Shown here in pieces: positions 8,265 through 18,342 of a stretch of 64,000 nucleotides of DNA. A program made the translations under genes and the position numbers. The notes under the pieces are model-generated. The model did no database searches. It was given only the letters and a program-made list of their open reading frames with translations, and was not told the origin of the DNA. Location of the stretch: the NCBI GenBank assembly GCA_963669415.2, contig CAXXPS010000002.1:1798001-1862000 (forward strand), written 5' to 3'. This DNA comes from JAWKWH01 sp963669415. Lineage in GTDB: Bacteria; Pseudomonadota; Alphaproteobacteria; Rhizobiales; Rhizobiaceae. Numbering within the stretch: the first letter of the stretch is position 1; the number at the start of each line of letters is the position of its first letter.

Positions 8265-8666
8265 TTGTTTCGCATTGCAGAAGTCGCCCTACGAGTAGAC
8301 AATTTGGATAGGGTCGTAGAATTCTATCGAGATTTTCTGGGATTCAAGTTTCACCATGGTGAACCCGGCGTCGTATTCTTGGAAGTCGGTGCACTGGAAT
8401 CCCCTTTGGGAAATGTCGGACACCCGCAACTCCTGGCTCTGTTCAACAGAGGCCAGGCGACTGATGTATCCGTGTCCACTTTCGACCACATCGCCTTTGA
8501 GGCCCCGGTAGATCAATTCGAAAAGGAAAGGGCACGGTTCCAAGATCTGGAGATGATAGTCAATGAACGCTGTTGGCCTGAAAGCCTTCCTTGGAGGGGT
8601 CGCTCTTTCTTTTTTCGAGATCCAGAAGGCAATGTCGTTGAACTGATCACCGCCAACGAAGTTTGA
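8265..8666 (+). CDS. Glyoxalase/VOC-family protein
   Basis: This ~133-residue vicinal-oxygen-chelate protein starts FRIAEVALRVDNLDRVVEFY and ends FFFRDPEGNVVELITAN, the two edges typical of the paired beta-alpha-beta-beta-beta modules. Metal-ligand candidates are the His of FDHIAFE and the Glu of NVVELI. The frame is open from a TTG at 8211, but the TTG at 8265 follows AAAGGA by about 9 bases and fits the family N-terminus. Substrate unknown. It probably shares a transcript with the cupin gene. Confidence 0.75.
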   Translation: MFRIAEVALRVDNLDRVVEFYRDFLGFKFHHGEPGVVFLEVGALESPLGNVGHPQLLALFNRGQATDVSVSTFDHIAFEAPVDQFEKERARFQDLEMIVNERCWPESLPWRGRSFFFRDPEGNVVELITANEV

Positions 8667-8683
8667 CCCGTTATAGGTAACCG

Positions 8684-8729
8684 ATGCGGACCTTGGCGCA
8701 ATCGCAGCGAAGTGGCGCTAAGTCCGCAT
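8684..8729. repeat. 46 bp imperfect inverted repeat
   Basis: ATGCGGAC at 8684-8691 pairs perfectly with GTCCGCAT at 8722-8729, and TTGGCGC pairs with GCGCTAA inside it. No T-tract follows on either strand, so it is not a classical terminator. It may be a small palindromic element or a 3' mRNA stabilising structure after the VOC gene. Confidence 0.5.
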
Positions 8730-8874
8730 TGCTGTCGTTCACCAGAAGTGGCGCCTGTCGGCTGATCCAGGGTCAGGACCCGAAAATCTAATCTCCTCGC
8801 TTCGCACTCGTTGCGACCGAGAAAAAATCCAAGCTATTGATAAAAATCCGTCCGGCGAGGCTATTAAACTGCCG

Positions 8875-9477
8875 CTACGCCGCGTTTCTGCGATAAATCC
8901 ACAGTTGCGCCGGCGGGAAATTGCGAAAGACGAAATCGTGGTGCTCGACCGTAAAATTGCTGCGCTTTCCGGGAACCGGTGACAGCGGGCCGTAGGTGAT
9001 CTGCACGATCGGCCGGCCGGCTGGAATCCGGTCCAGCAGGTCCTCGACAATCGAAATCCTGCGCTCGATGGGAAAGCTCAGCATCGGCACCGCCGAGATA
9101 ACGGAATCAAACGTCAGATCGCGGTGACGGCCCAGCGCCCTGTCGAGATCGAATGCGTCGCCATGGATGACATTGACGTCTGGAAATTCATGCTCGAGAT
9201 GGTCGACAAAATCGGCGGAATATTCAATCGACCAGAGGTTTTCCGGTTCAATTCCGCGCTGCAGGATGGCCTTGGTGATGACGCCGGTACCGGGTCCAAG
9301 CTCAAGCACCGGCAGGCCGGACCCCGGATTGATGACGGACGCCATGCGCCGGGCGGTGATCGAGCTGGTCGGCAACACCGCGCCGACCGCCTTGGGGCCG
9401 TCCATCCAGCCCTTGAAAAACTTGACTTCCTCGTCGAACTTCTCTGCAAAACGCCGCCGGAACTGCTGCATCTTCAA
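8875..9477 (-). CDS. pmtA: Phosphatidylethanolamine N-methyltransferase, rhizobial PmtA type
   Basis: This 200-residue SAM-dependent methyltransferase resembles the soluble Sinorhizobium-type PmtA, which methylates phosphatidylethanolamine stepwise to phosphatidylcholine at the membrane. Diagnostic segments are FFKGWMDGPKAVGAVLPTSS, the SAM motif VLELGPGTGVITKAIL and the C-terminal PPAQLWIYRRN. It lies 119 bp downstream of dnaJ on the same strand. This dnaK-dnaJ-pmtA order is one known from rhizobia, as I recall it. Whether it is cotranscribed with dnaJ is not clear from the sequence. Confidence 0.9.
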   Translation of the reverse strand: MKMQQFRRRFAEKFDEEVKFFKGWMDGPKAVGAVLPTSSITARRMASVINPGSGLPVLELGPGTGVITKAILQRGIEPENLWSIEYSADFVDHLEHEFPDVNVIHGDAFDLDRALGRHRDLTFDSVISAVPMLSFPIERRISIVEDLLDRIPAGRPIVQITYGPLSPVPGKRSNFTVEHHDFVFRNFPPAQLWIYRRNAA

Positions 9478-9596
9478 TCCTCTTTCCGCAGCGGATTGCC
9501 TATCGCAACCGCATTAGCCCCAACCACAGGATGTACTTACCATGTGACGTAGGGTGAGAAAACGGTGATTGTGCGGCGAATGGTTAATTCGCCGGC

Positions 9597-10733
9597 TTAT
9601 TCACTGATTGAGTCAAAAAACTCTTTCATGCGATTGAAGAATCCTGCCGATTGGGGCGAATTGTCCTTCGAGGAGATTTTCTCAAATTCTTCAAGCAGTT
9701 CGCGCTGGCGGCGGGAGAGTTTTTGCGGTGTTTCAACCGCTACCTGGATGTAGAGATCGCCCAATTGCGGCTGGCGCAAAATCGGCATGCCCTTGCCCTT
9801 CAGCCGAAACTGCTTGCCGTTCTGCGTGCCCTCGGGAACCTTCACCCGGGTCTGCGTGCCGTCGAGCGTGGTGACCTCGAACGAGCCGCCAAGCGCGGCC
9901 GTCGTCATTGACAACGGCACCTTGCAGTAAAGGTCGGCGCCATCGCGCTGGAAAAACTCATGCGGTTTGGCGGCGATGAAAATATAAAGGTCGCCCGCCG
10001 GCCCGCCGCGCAGGCCTGCCTCGCCCTCGCCCGCCAACCGGATGCGCGTGCCATCCTCGATGCCTGCCGGGATGTTGACCGACAGCGAGCGGTCTTCGGT
10101 AACCCGGCCCTGGCCGGAACATTTGGTGCAGGGATCGGAAATCGTCTCTCCGCGGCCCTGGCATTGCGGGCAGGTGCGCTCGACCGAGAAGAAGCCCTGC
10201 GCAGCGCGCACCCGGCCGGCGCCGGAACACATGGCACAGGTTATCGGCGAGGAACCCGGCTTGGCTCCCGAACCGGAACATTCCTCGCATGGCATGGCTG
10301 TCGGCACATGAATATTCGCCGTCTTGCCCGCCCAGCATTCTTCCAGCGAGATTTCCATATTGTAGCGCAGGTCGGCGCCGCGCTCGCGCCCATTGGCCGA
10401 CCGGCGCTGGCGCCCGCCACCCATCATGTCGCCGAAAATGTCCTCGAAAATATCGGCAAACCCGCCGCCGCCAAAGCCGCCGGCGCCAAAGCCGCCGGGG
10501 CCGCCATTTTCAAACGCCGCATGGCCGAAGCGGTCATAGGCCGCCCGCTTCTGCGGATCTTTCAGGCACTCATAGGCTTCGCCGATTTCCTTGAATTTGA
10601 CTTCGGCTTCCTTGTTGTCGGGGTTCTTGTCGGGATGGTATTTCATCGCCAGCTTGCGGAAGGCGCTTTTCAGCGCCTTTTCATCCGCGTCGCGGCCCAC
10701 ACCCAGCGTTTCGTAAAAATCAGCCTTGGCCAT
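9597..10733 (-). CDS. dnaJ: Chaperone protein DnaJ
   Basis: This 378-residue Hsp40 cochaperone stimulates DnaK ATPase. Domains in order: J domain with the HPD motif (YHPDKNPDNKEAE, about 30-43), a Gly/Phe-rich linker (about 70-95), a zinc-finger region with four CxxCxGxG repeats (CEECSGSG, CAMCSGAG, CPQCQGRG, CTKCSGQG), then the substrate-binding domains. The start at 10733 (MAKADFYETLGV) matches the family; upstream in-frame codons are rejected. It is downstream of dnaK with a hairpin terminator in between. Confidence 0.97.
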   Translation of the reverse strand: MAKADFYETLGVGRDADEKALKSAFRKLAMKYHPDKNPDNKEAEVKFKEIGEAYECLKDPQKRAAYDRFGHAAFENGGPGGFGAGGFGGGGFADIFEDIFGDMMGGGRQRRSANGRERGADLRYNMEISLEECWAGKTANIHVPTAMPCEECSGSGAKPGSSPITCAMCSGAGRVRAAQGFFSVERTCPQCQGRGETISDPCTKCSGQGRVTEDRSLSVNIPAGIEDGTRIRLAGEGEAGLRGGPAGDLYIFIAAKPHEFFQRDGADLYCKVPLSMTTAALGGSFEVTTLDGTQTRVKVPEGTQNGKQFRLKGKGMPILRQPQLGDLYIQVAVETPQKLSRRQRELLEEFEKISSKDNSPQSAGFFNRMKEFFDSISE

Positions 10734-10753
10734 TGTCGCCTGCCCGATCAAGG

Positions 10754-10785
10754 AAAAGTCTCCCCGGATTTTCTGCCGGGGAGAC
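10754..10785 (-). terminator. Intercistronic terminator/attenuator between dnaK and dnaJ
   Basis: On the minus strand GTCTCCCCGG and CCGGGGAGAC form a perfect 10 bp stem with an 8-base loop, followed at once by TTTTCC. It sits 17 bp after the dnaK stop and about 21 bp before the dnaJ start. It should terminate or partly attenuate dnaK transcripts, lowering dnaJ relative to dnaK. Confidence 0.8.
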
Positions 10786-10802
10786 CTGTTGTCTTAGAGC
10801 CG

Positions 10803-12722
<1,920 letters not shown>

Positions 12723-12831
12723 TTCATTCTCCATTTAAGCAGGCTGTCGTCGGACCCTTGCGGCGTGCCGTTTGCAGCCCCTGAACAGGATGGTTTTGAA
12801 GACTGCCACGACCCCCGCAGCAGCGTTGCGG

Positions 12832-12863
12832 CGTATATAAGGACGGGGGTTGCGGAGTGCAAG
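12832..12863 (-). promoter_or_regulatory. RpoH (sigma-32) heat-shock promoter of dnaK
   Basis: On the minus strand a CTTG (-35, 12860-12863) is followed after 18 bases by CTTATATACG (-10, 12832-12841). This agrees with the alphaproteobacterial RpoH consensus, CTTG-N17/18-CYTATNTNNG, at every fixed position. It would give a leader of roughly 100 bases before dnaK. Confidence 0.85.
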
Positions 12864-12947
12864 GCGGGAAGCCGGGTCCAAATGGCTCAAATCAGGGGAT
12901 TTTTGGTTAATTGGGGGCCCCTTCGCCTGCCTTGAGGTGATGGCGCC

Positions 12948-13147
12948 GCGCCTATCTCCCCCCTGGCGGGGGAGAAAGTCTTTTCTTGGACTTACGAGGG
13001 CAAGCCTGAGTAAGTGCTTAGAAAAGACAAGAGAGGGGGTCATTCCCCCATTCAAATGCCCCCTCTCTGGTGAAATCTAAGGACTTAGCTTTTCGCTAAG
13101 CCCAAGATTTCACTTTCTCTCCCGCAAGGGGAGAGATAGGCACCGCG
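12948..13147. repeat. Mosaic palindromic repeat, copy 1
   Basis: The element starts GCGCCTATCTCCCCCCTGG and ends CAAGGGGAGAGATAGG, so its ends are inverted. The inside carries AAGAGAGGGG, then CCCCCTCTCTGG, and a TTAGC/GCTAA hairpin near 13084-13100. The same blocks in the same order recur at 18343-18598. There is no convincing gene in it. It lies upstream of the dnaK promoter. Confidence 0.7.
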
Positions 13148-13218
13148 CCCTCCGCACACATCTTCACCTCACCGCCGAAACCTCGGCGGCACCAATGCCC
13201 CATGTTTTCCGTCAACCA

Positions 13219-13346
13219 TGGATCCTCGGGTCAAGCCCGAGGATGACGACCTGCGTTGTGGACCTACTCAAATCGCAAAACTCCGAGATTGGCCTCAACG
13301 CAATCCCCATTTCCCGTCATCCTCGGGCTTGACCCGAGGATCCACG
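13219..13346. repeat. Pair of inverted palindromic repeats
   Basis: GGATCCTCGGGTCAAGCCCG (continuing AGGATGACG, 13219-13248) and its inverse CGTCATCCTCGGGCTTGACC (continuing CGAGGATCCACG, 13315-13346) flank about 66 bp. Each copy is itself palindromic (ATCCTCGGG/CCCGAGGAT) and would form a 9 bp hairpin. This is a common kind of short dispersed repeat in alphaproteobacteria. Confidence 0.7.
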
Positions 13347-13735
13347 CACAAACGGCACCACAAATGAAAACGGCCTCTCAGGCAGAACCTGAAAAGCCGG
13401 GGAGTTAGAAAACCGCCAAGAGACAGCCGCATTGACCTTTAGGCCATTGCCCCGAAGGACTGGGCCCTGAACATGCGCCAATGCCTCCCCGACCCTGCAG
13501 AATCGAGGAGACACCATTTCACGGCTGATGTCAGCCGCTGTGAGCGGGGTTTCTACGCCCCAGAGCAAGCGAGTAGCCCGCTCCATTTGCGACTACAGCG
13601 TATGAATTGGCAGCTGGAATCGGAAGGATGAACGTTGGCTTTTAGCCCTTAACAGACATGCGTGTTTTATCGTAATTTGCCACCCATCGGCGGGGTAATT
13701 CATTGGCGTGGAATGGTCGTGGAGGCGCAAAGTTC
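13347..13735. other. Intergenic stretch without a supported gene
   Basis: An 89-codon minus-strand frame (13317-13586) crosses it, but it has no family resemblance I recognise and ends inside the palindromic repeat, so I do not call it. No riboswitch motif (SAM or SAH type) could be recognised ahead of the homocysteine methyltransferase homologue. Confidence 0.4.
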
Positions 13736-14662
13736 ATGGCGAATGAGACGAAGCGGCTTTTGCCTCATGAAACAGCTCAGCGGTTCCTTATCTTTGCCGC
13801 GACCGGAACCGATCTGATTTTCAATCGCGGTGTTGAGTTACCCGGTTTTGCATCGTTCCCTTTGGTTGAGGATCCCAAGGCGCAACCGATCATCGTGGAT
13901 CAAATGCGAGACTTGATGAATGTGGCAGCTGAGTTCCAGATGGGCTGCATTCTCGACACGCTCACTTGGATGGCCAACCGCGACCGAGCGGTTCCCCTTG
14001 GATATGATGCAGATCGACTGGCGGCCCTCAACCGCAAGGCGGTCGGCCTTATGTGCGACCTGCGGAAAGAGGCTACCAGCGATGATGTGCTTGTAGCGCT
14101 TTGCATTGGTCCTTCTCGGGACGCCTATGCGAAACTGGAGCCAATGTCGGTGGATGCAGCCCGAGCATATCATGCCATTCAGATCGGCTCGGTAGCCGAA
14201 ATGGGGATAGATTTGGTCAACGCTTACACATTCAATCAGGTCGAAGAAGCGGCAGGGGCGGTTCTTGCGGCAAGAGATTGCGGAATGCCGATCGCCGTGT
14301 CGTTCGTGGTGGAAACCGATGGTTGCCTGGACGATGGCACAGGGTTGGTGGAGGCGATTGATCGGGTCGACGCGTTAACCGGCGGGGCTGCGGCTTATTA
14401 CATGGTGAATTGCGCGCATCCTGACCATTTCGGCCATGTGTTGACGGGGCACCCACGGCTGAAGGGGATTGCTGTCAACGCTTCACGGTGCAGTCATGCG
14501 GAACTGGATGATGCGACGGAATTGGACGACGGTGATCCGGTGGAACTCGGTGCGCAGGTCGCAGAACTGGTGCACAAGTTCCCGAAACTCTCAATCGTCG
14601 GCGGCTGCTGCGGATCCGACTTCAGGCATATGAGAGAAATGGCGACAGGCATATCCGCTTGA
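13736..14662 (+). CDS. Homocysteine S-methyltransferase family protein
   Basis: This ~308-residue protein has the TIM-barrel fold of Zn-dependent homocysteine methyltransferases (MmuM/BHMT group). Zinc-ligand cysteines are visible in MVNCAHPDHF and in the paired GGCCGSD near the C-terminus. It lacks the cobalamin and folate domains of MetH, so it would use a small methyl donor such as S-methylmethionine or a betaine. The donor cannot be told. The start at 13736 follows GGAGG by 10 bases. It converges on the PLP decarboxylase with only 12 bp between stop codons. Confidence 0.82.
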   Translation: MANETKRLLPHETAQRFLIFAATGTDLIFNRGVELPGFASFPLVEDPKAQPIIVDQMRDLMNVAAEFQMGCILDTLTWMANRDRAVPLGYDADRLAALNRKAVGLMCDLRKEATSDDVLVALCIGPSRDAYAKLEPMSVDAARAYHAIQIGSVAEMGIDLVNAYTFNQVEEAAGAVLAARDCGMPIAVSFVVETDGCLDDGTGLVEAIDRVDALTGGAAAYYMVNCAHPDHFGHVLTGHPRLKGIAVNASRCSHAELDDATELDDGDPVELGAQVAELVHKFPKLSIVGGCCGSDFRHMREMATGISA

Positions 14663-14674
14663 GCTCTAGTTTCG

Positions 14675-16078
14675 TCATTTGACAGCTTTATGTGCGTCCA
14701 TGATTTCGCTGACCAACAGGTCGATATCAGCGTAGCTGGTCGCATGGTTGATTATGGAAACGCGAATGATCTGTCGGTCGTTCCAAACGCCATGACTGGG
14801 ATAAACGGCTGCCCTTTCCTGAACTCGTTCCAACACTTTGGCTGTCAGTTCGTCTGTTTCAAAGGCGATGGCCACCTGATTCAGAACAACATCATTCAGT
14901 ATCTCGACACCCGGGATTGCAGCCAACCGGTTTGCCAGATGGGTTGCCAGCGCACAGTGACGAGCAATCATCGACCGGACACCTTGCGCCCCTAACTGCC
15001 TGATAATTGCGTAGCTCGGAATACCCCGCGCTCGACGGCTTAGTTCGAGCGTGGAGTCACTCGGCTCCCAAGTCTCGCCTTGCTCCGGGAGATATGCACC
15101 CCGCGCACTCATCGCGGATACCAGATCTGCACGGTCGCGCACGATACAGAGCCCGGCATCATAAGGCGCGTTGAGCCATTTGTGTAAATCTACAGCCCAA
15201 CTATCCGCGCCGTCTACGCCCTCAACCCGGTCGCGCAACGCCGGCACAGCGTGGGCCCATAAACCGAAGGCTCCATCCACGTGTACCCAACCACCCGTGT
15301 CGTGAACCATTGGAATGGCCTCAGCAAAGGGATCAGACGCGCCCGTATTGATTTGGCCAGCCTGAAGAATAACCAGTGGAGGTTGACGGCAATCAGCGAG
15401 CGCCGCCTCAAGCGCGCTGATCAGAATCCGGCCTTGATCATCTGTTGCAATTCGTTTCGCACGGCCAAGTCCTAGTCCCGCATATCGCACTCCAGCCATC
15501 GGCGCAGAATGTGCCGCGTTTCCTATGATGACTGGAATGTCCGGCGCACCGAACAGACCATTCTCATCGATATCCCATCCCTGTCTGATCAGCAGGGCGT
15601 TGCGCGCTGCCATTATGCCTTGGGTGTTTGCGACCGTCGCTCCTGAGACGATTCCGACACCGCAATCAACAGGCAGACCAAGAAGTTCAAGGCACCATCG
15701 ACAAACGGTCTGCTCGATAAGCGCCGCTGACGGGCTTTCCCAGGATGAAGCTGCGTTCTGTCCCCATGCAGTAACCAGGAAATCCGCGGCCGCACCGACC
15801 GGCATCGACCCACCACAGACATAACCGAAGAATCGCGGAGATGCATGGCCTTGGAGCCCCCTGCCAGCAAACGCAATCAAGTCCTCGATAACAGCCGATG
15901 CGGATTCGCCATGTTCGGGAAGATTGCCATCGAATTCCGAAGACAAAGCCGCAGGTCTGAGATCTGGCTTAACGGCAGCCTGGGCCAGGGTGCCTCGGTA
16001 ATCAACGGCCTCGCGTGCTGCATTCAGCATTGCGCTACGTCCGTCTTCACTCAGAGGTGCAATTTCATCTTCCGACAT
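14675..16078 (-). CDS. Pyridoxal-phosphate-dependent (group II) amino-acid decarboxylase
   Basis: This ~467-residue fold-type I PLP enzyme belongs to the aromatic-L-amino-acid/glutamate decarboxylase family. The PLP lysine is in AVDLHKWLNAPYD near residue 300, with the upstream Asp in GWVHVDGAFGLWA. The N-terminal ASPRFFGYVCGGSMP resembles the substrate-loop region of this family. The substrate is not predictable. The start at 16078 (MSEDEIAPL) follows GGAAA; the longer frame to 16144 is less likely. It lies next to a decayed insertion sequence and the convergent methyltransferase gene, so it may be part of an acquired block. Confidence 0.85.
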   Translation of the reverse strand: MSEDEIAPLSEDGRSAMLNAAREAVDYRGTLAQAAVKPDLRPAALSSEFDGNLPEHGESASAVIEDLIAFAGRGLQGHASPRFFGYVCGGSMPVGAAADFLVTAWGQNAASSWESPSAALIEQTVCRWCLELLGLPVDCGVGIVSGATVANTQGIMAARNALLIRQGWDIDENGLFGAPDIPVIIGNAAHSAPMAGVRYAGLGLGRAKRIATDDQGRILISALEAALADCRQPPLVILQAGQINTGASDPFAEAIPMVHDTGGWVHVDGAFGLWAHAVPALRDRVEGVDGADSWAVDLHKWLNAPYDAGLCIVRDRADLVSAMSARGAYLPEQGETWEPSDSTLELSRRARGIPSYAIIRQLGAQGVRSMIARHCALATHLANRLAAIPGVEILNDVVLNQVAIAFETDELTAKVLERVQERAAVYPSHGVWNDRQIIRVSIINHATSYADIDLLVSEIMDAHKAVK

Positions 16079-16298
16079 GCAATCATTTCCAACCGGGCCA
16101 ATCCATTGAAATGCTAGCTGGAATTGGGTTGGCAGTCGAGCCATGCCACGGTTGATGAGGGTACATTTATATGGGCAAACTGGACGTTATTTGCCTTGCA
16201 GTGAAAGCCTGCATTGTTTGCAAAGCGGATGGTGTGGATGGCTCCTACACCCCGGCGTCTGATGCGCCATAGTGCTCACTGCTGGTATAGGAGCCACT

Positions 16299-17314
16299 AT
16301 GCAGATTCACGGTTGGCGTAGACCTCAAGAACGTTTTTCAGGTGCATGCATTTATGACGATGGGTCGGTTGCTTTCCAGCCACTGCGGCGAGGCCAATGC
16401 TTGCCTTCTTTGCGAAGCTTGATCCCTGTTTGATCGGTATTGAAGCCTGTGGTTCGAGCCATCATTGGGCGCGAGAACTGACGATGCTGGGTCATGATGT
16501 GAAACTCATGCCGGCAGGCTACGTCAAAGCCTATGTGAAGCGTGGTAAGTCGGACGCAGCTGATGCAGCGGCGATCTGCGAGGCGGTGACGCGACCGAGC
16601 ATGCGCTTTGTGACCATCAAGTCAGAGGAGCAGCAGGCGGTTTTGAGCTTGCACCGGGTTCGTCAGGCACTGATCAGCCAGCGAACACAATTGGCAAACA
16701 TGATCCGTGGCCTGCTTGCAGAGTTTGGCATCACGCTTCCAAGAGGGGTCGATCACCTTCGCCATTTTGCCCATGAGATGCAGGCCGGCGAACTATTGGA
16801 CATTCCGGAGATGGCAGAAGATGTTGTTGCACTGCTGTGCGATCAACTTATCGACCTTGATCGACGCATCGACCGTTTGGACAAAACGATCCTCGAACAA
16901 TCCAGGAAGGATGAGCGCGTTGAGCTGCTGCAGACCATTCCAGGCATCGGTCCAGTCACAGCCTCTGCCATTGTGGCGACCATCGGTAGCGGTCGACAGT
17001 TTAGAAGTGCCCGCGATTTTGCCGCCTGGATCGGCCTGACGCCACTCAACAAATCAAGTGGCGGGAAAGAGGCCTTGGGCCGCATCAGCCGCATGGGCGA
17101 TCGCTATCTGCGCAAGCTCCTGGTCAACGGCATGGCTAGTCGTGTTCGTTACGCCAAAAGCAAGCCCGACAGAGCTGATCCTTGGCTGCAAAACCTGCTT
17201 GAGCGCAAACCAGCCAAACTCGCAGCTGTGGCAATGGCCAACAAGACGGCGCGGATTGCATGGGCTGTACTGACCAATGGCGAACCATACAGGGAGGCTG
17301 AAACCACTCGATAG
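16299..17314 (+). pseudogene. IS110-family transposase with frameshifted N-terminus
   Basis: An intact frame from 16397 (305 codons) carries most of an IS110/IS1111 transposase. It includes LIGIEACGSSHHWAREL and KRGKSDAADAAAICEAV of the DEDD domain and the C-terminal transposase_20 region IPGIGPVTASAIVATIG. The first ~33 residues are broken. From the ATG at 16299 (after AGGAG) the family sequence VGVDLKNVFQVHA is in frame +1, DDGSVAFQPLRRGQ is back in frame 0, and LAFFAKL is in frame +2. At least three small indels therefore separate the first catalytic Asp from the rest, and one codon (Ala) is also missing in DLAKN. The product is very likely inactive. Confidence 0.85.
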
Positions 17315-17536
17315 GAAATGACCAAATTGCAAGAACGTATGAAGTGATGAGAATCCGGGCCAGCCGGAGAGCCAAGACACCCCGGTAATGTCTGAGGACA
17401 CAAATAGTCCGCAAAGCGGAATGGGACTTGGTTCACGGAAACCATCAGGGCCAGCAGACAAACTCTGCATCAACAGGCCGGACACAGGACCGTATCTGAC
17501 CCAGGAACTTTGTCACAACAAAAGTCTTGCAAATAC
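17315..17536 (+). ncRNA. Possible bridge/seek RNA region of the IS1111-type element
   Basis: In IS1111-type elements the structured guide (bridge or seek) RNA is reported to come from the noncoding region next to the transposase, downstream in this subgroup. The ~220 bp between the transposase stop and the right inverted repeat is gene-free and is the position where such an RNA would lie. I could not identify the guide loops by eye. Confidence 0.3.
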
Positions 17537-17623
17537 GGAGCCATCCACACAAGACATTCTAAAAAAATCTATCCACGTTTCCAAAACCTGCCCCACACTC
17601 TCCAGTTATCTGGAGAACCGGGT

Positions 17624-18265
17624 ATGGACTGGAAAATCGCGATTCAAAGAAACCGTGAGGCGTTGAGCGACGTGGTAGCCGAATTGCTGGCGCTGGCGCA
17701 GCGGGAGGATACGCTGCGCCGCTCCGTGCTTCGCATTCTGCGCCCGGCAGAATCGACGCTGAGACGGCTGATTGTTGTCGTTGCAGCAATGCTGAGCCAA
17801 AAGGCGCGGGAGCGGGGAGACGACGGCGTGGATAAAAAGGAAATCCAGCTGCCGGATTTCTCCAGTTTCTCCACCTATGACACGCTGCCGGCCTTCCAGC
17901 TCATAGATCCCCGAAAGACATTTGGCGAATTTTCACGGCCGGTTGCCAAGGGTATCCCGCGCATTTGCGTGCCCGGTGTCTTCGACCCGGTGCCGGTGAA
18001 GAAACCCGATAACACCTTGCAGGCCGTCAATCTGATCCGCCGTATCCGCAAACTGCAATACGCGCTTCACACGCTTCCGAGGCAGGCGCGCAGGCTCAAC
18101 CGGCTGATGGCCAGGCGCGAAAAAGCCGAACCCGGTCCCGGACGGGTCGGGCCCATCCGTCCCGGCCTTCCGCCGGGCCATCGCCAACGCCCGCGCGAAC
18201 CTGTCGACGACCTGTTGCGCGAGTGCCACTGGCTGGCGCAGGAGTGTGCGCGGCAACCGCCCTAG
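17624..18265 (+). CDS. Conserved rhizobial hypothetical protein
   Basis: This 213-residue soluble protein starts MDWKIAIQRNREALSDVVAE, a beginning I associate with a hypothetical protein widespread in rhizobial genomes. The N-terminal third is helical, and a short hydrophobic segment (LRRLIVVVAAMLS) is followed by basic, proline- and arginine-rich sequence. No domain is recognised. The start at 17624 has GGAG about 8 bases upstream. The right end of the insertion sequence lies only about 70 bp upstream, so its native promoter may have been displaced. Confidence 0.65.
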   Translation: MDWKIAIQRNREALSDVVAELLALAQREDTLRRSVLRILRPAESTLRRLIVVVAAMLSQKARERGDDGVDKKEIQLPDFSSFSTYDTLPAFQLIDPRKTFGEFSRPVAKGIPRICVPGVFDPVPVKKPDNTLQAVNLIRRIRKLQYALHTLPRQARRLNRLMARREKAEPGPGRVGPIRPGLPPGHRQRPREPVDDLLRECHWLAQECARQPP

Positions 18266-18342
18266 TTCACTAGAAAATTGCCAACTTATTTACTCACTGG
18301 CCGCGTCGCCGGCGCGATTTCGCATGCACGAAGGCAGGCGGG

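Larger units (their letters stand above)
16225..17553 (+). mobile_element. IS110-family (IS1111-type) insertion sequence, decayed
   Basis: Subterminal inverted repeats GTGTGGATGGCTCC (16232-16245) and GGAGCCATCCACAC (17537-17550) are perfect inverses and frame an IS110-type transposase. IS1111-type elements carry such repeats a few bases inside the ends, so the exact boundaries are approximate. The transposase is frameshifted at its start, so the element is probably not autonomous. It sits between the PLP decarboxylase and a conserved hypothetical gene. Confidence 0.82.

Noticed and set aside
13317..13586. Minus-strand 89-codon frame after the palindromic repeats
   Set aside because: No family recognised, no Shine-Dalgarno, and its end lies within a dispersed repeat. 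A remnant is possible but not supported.
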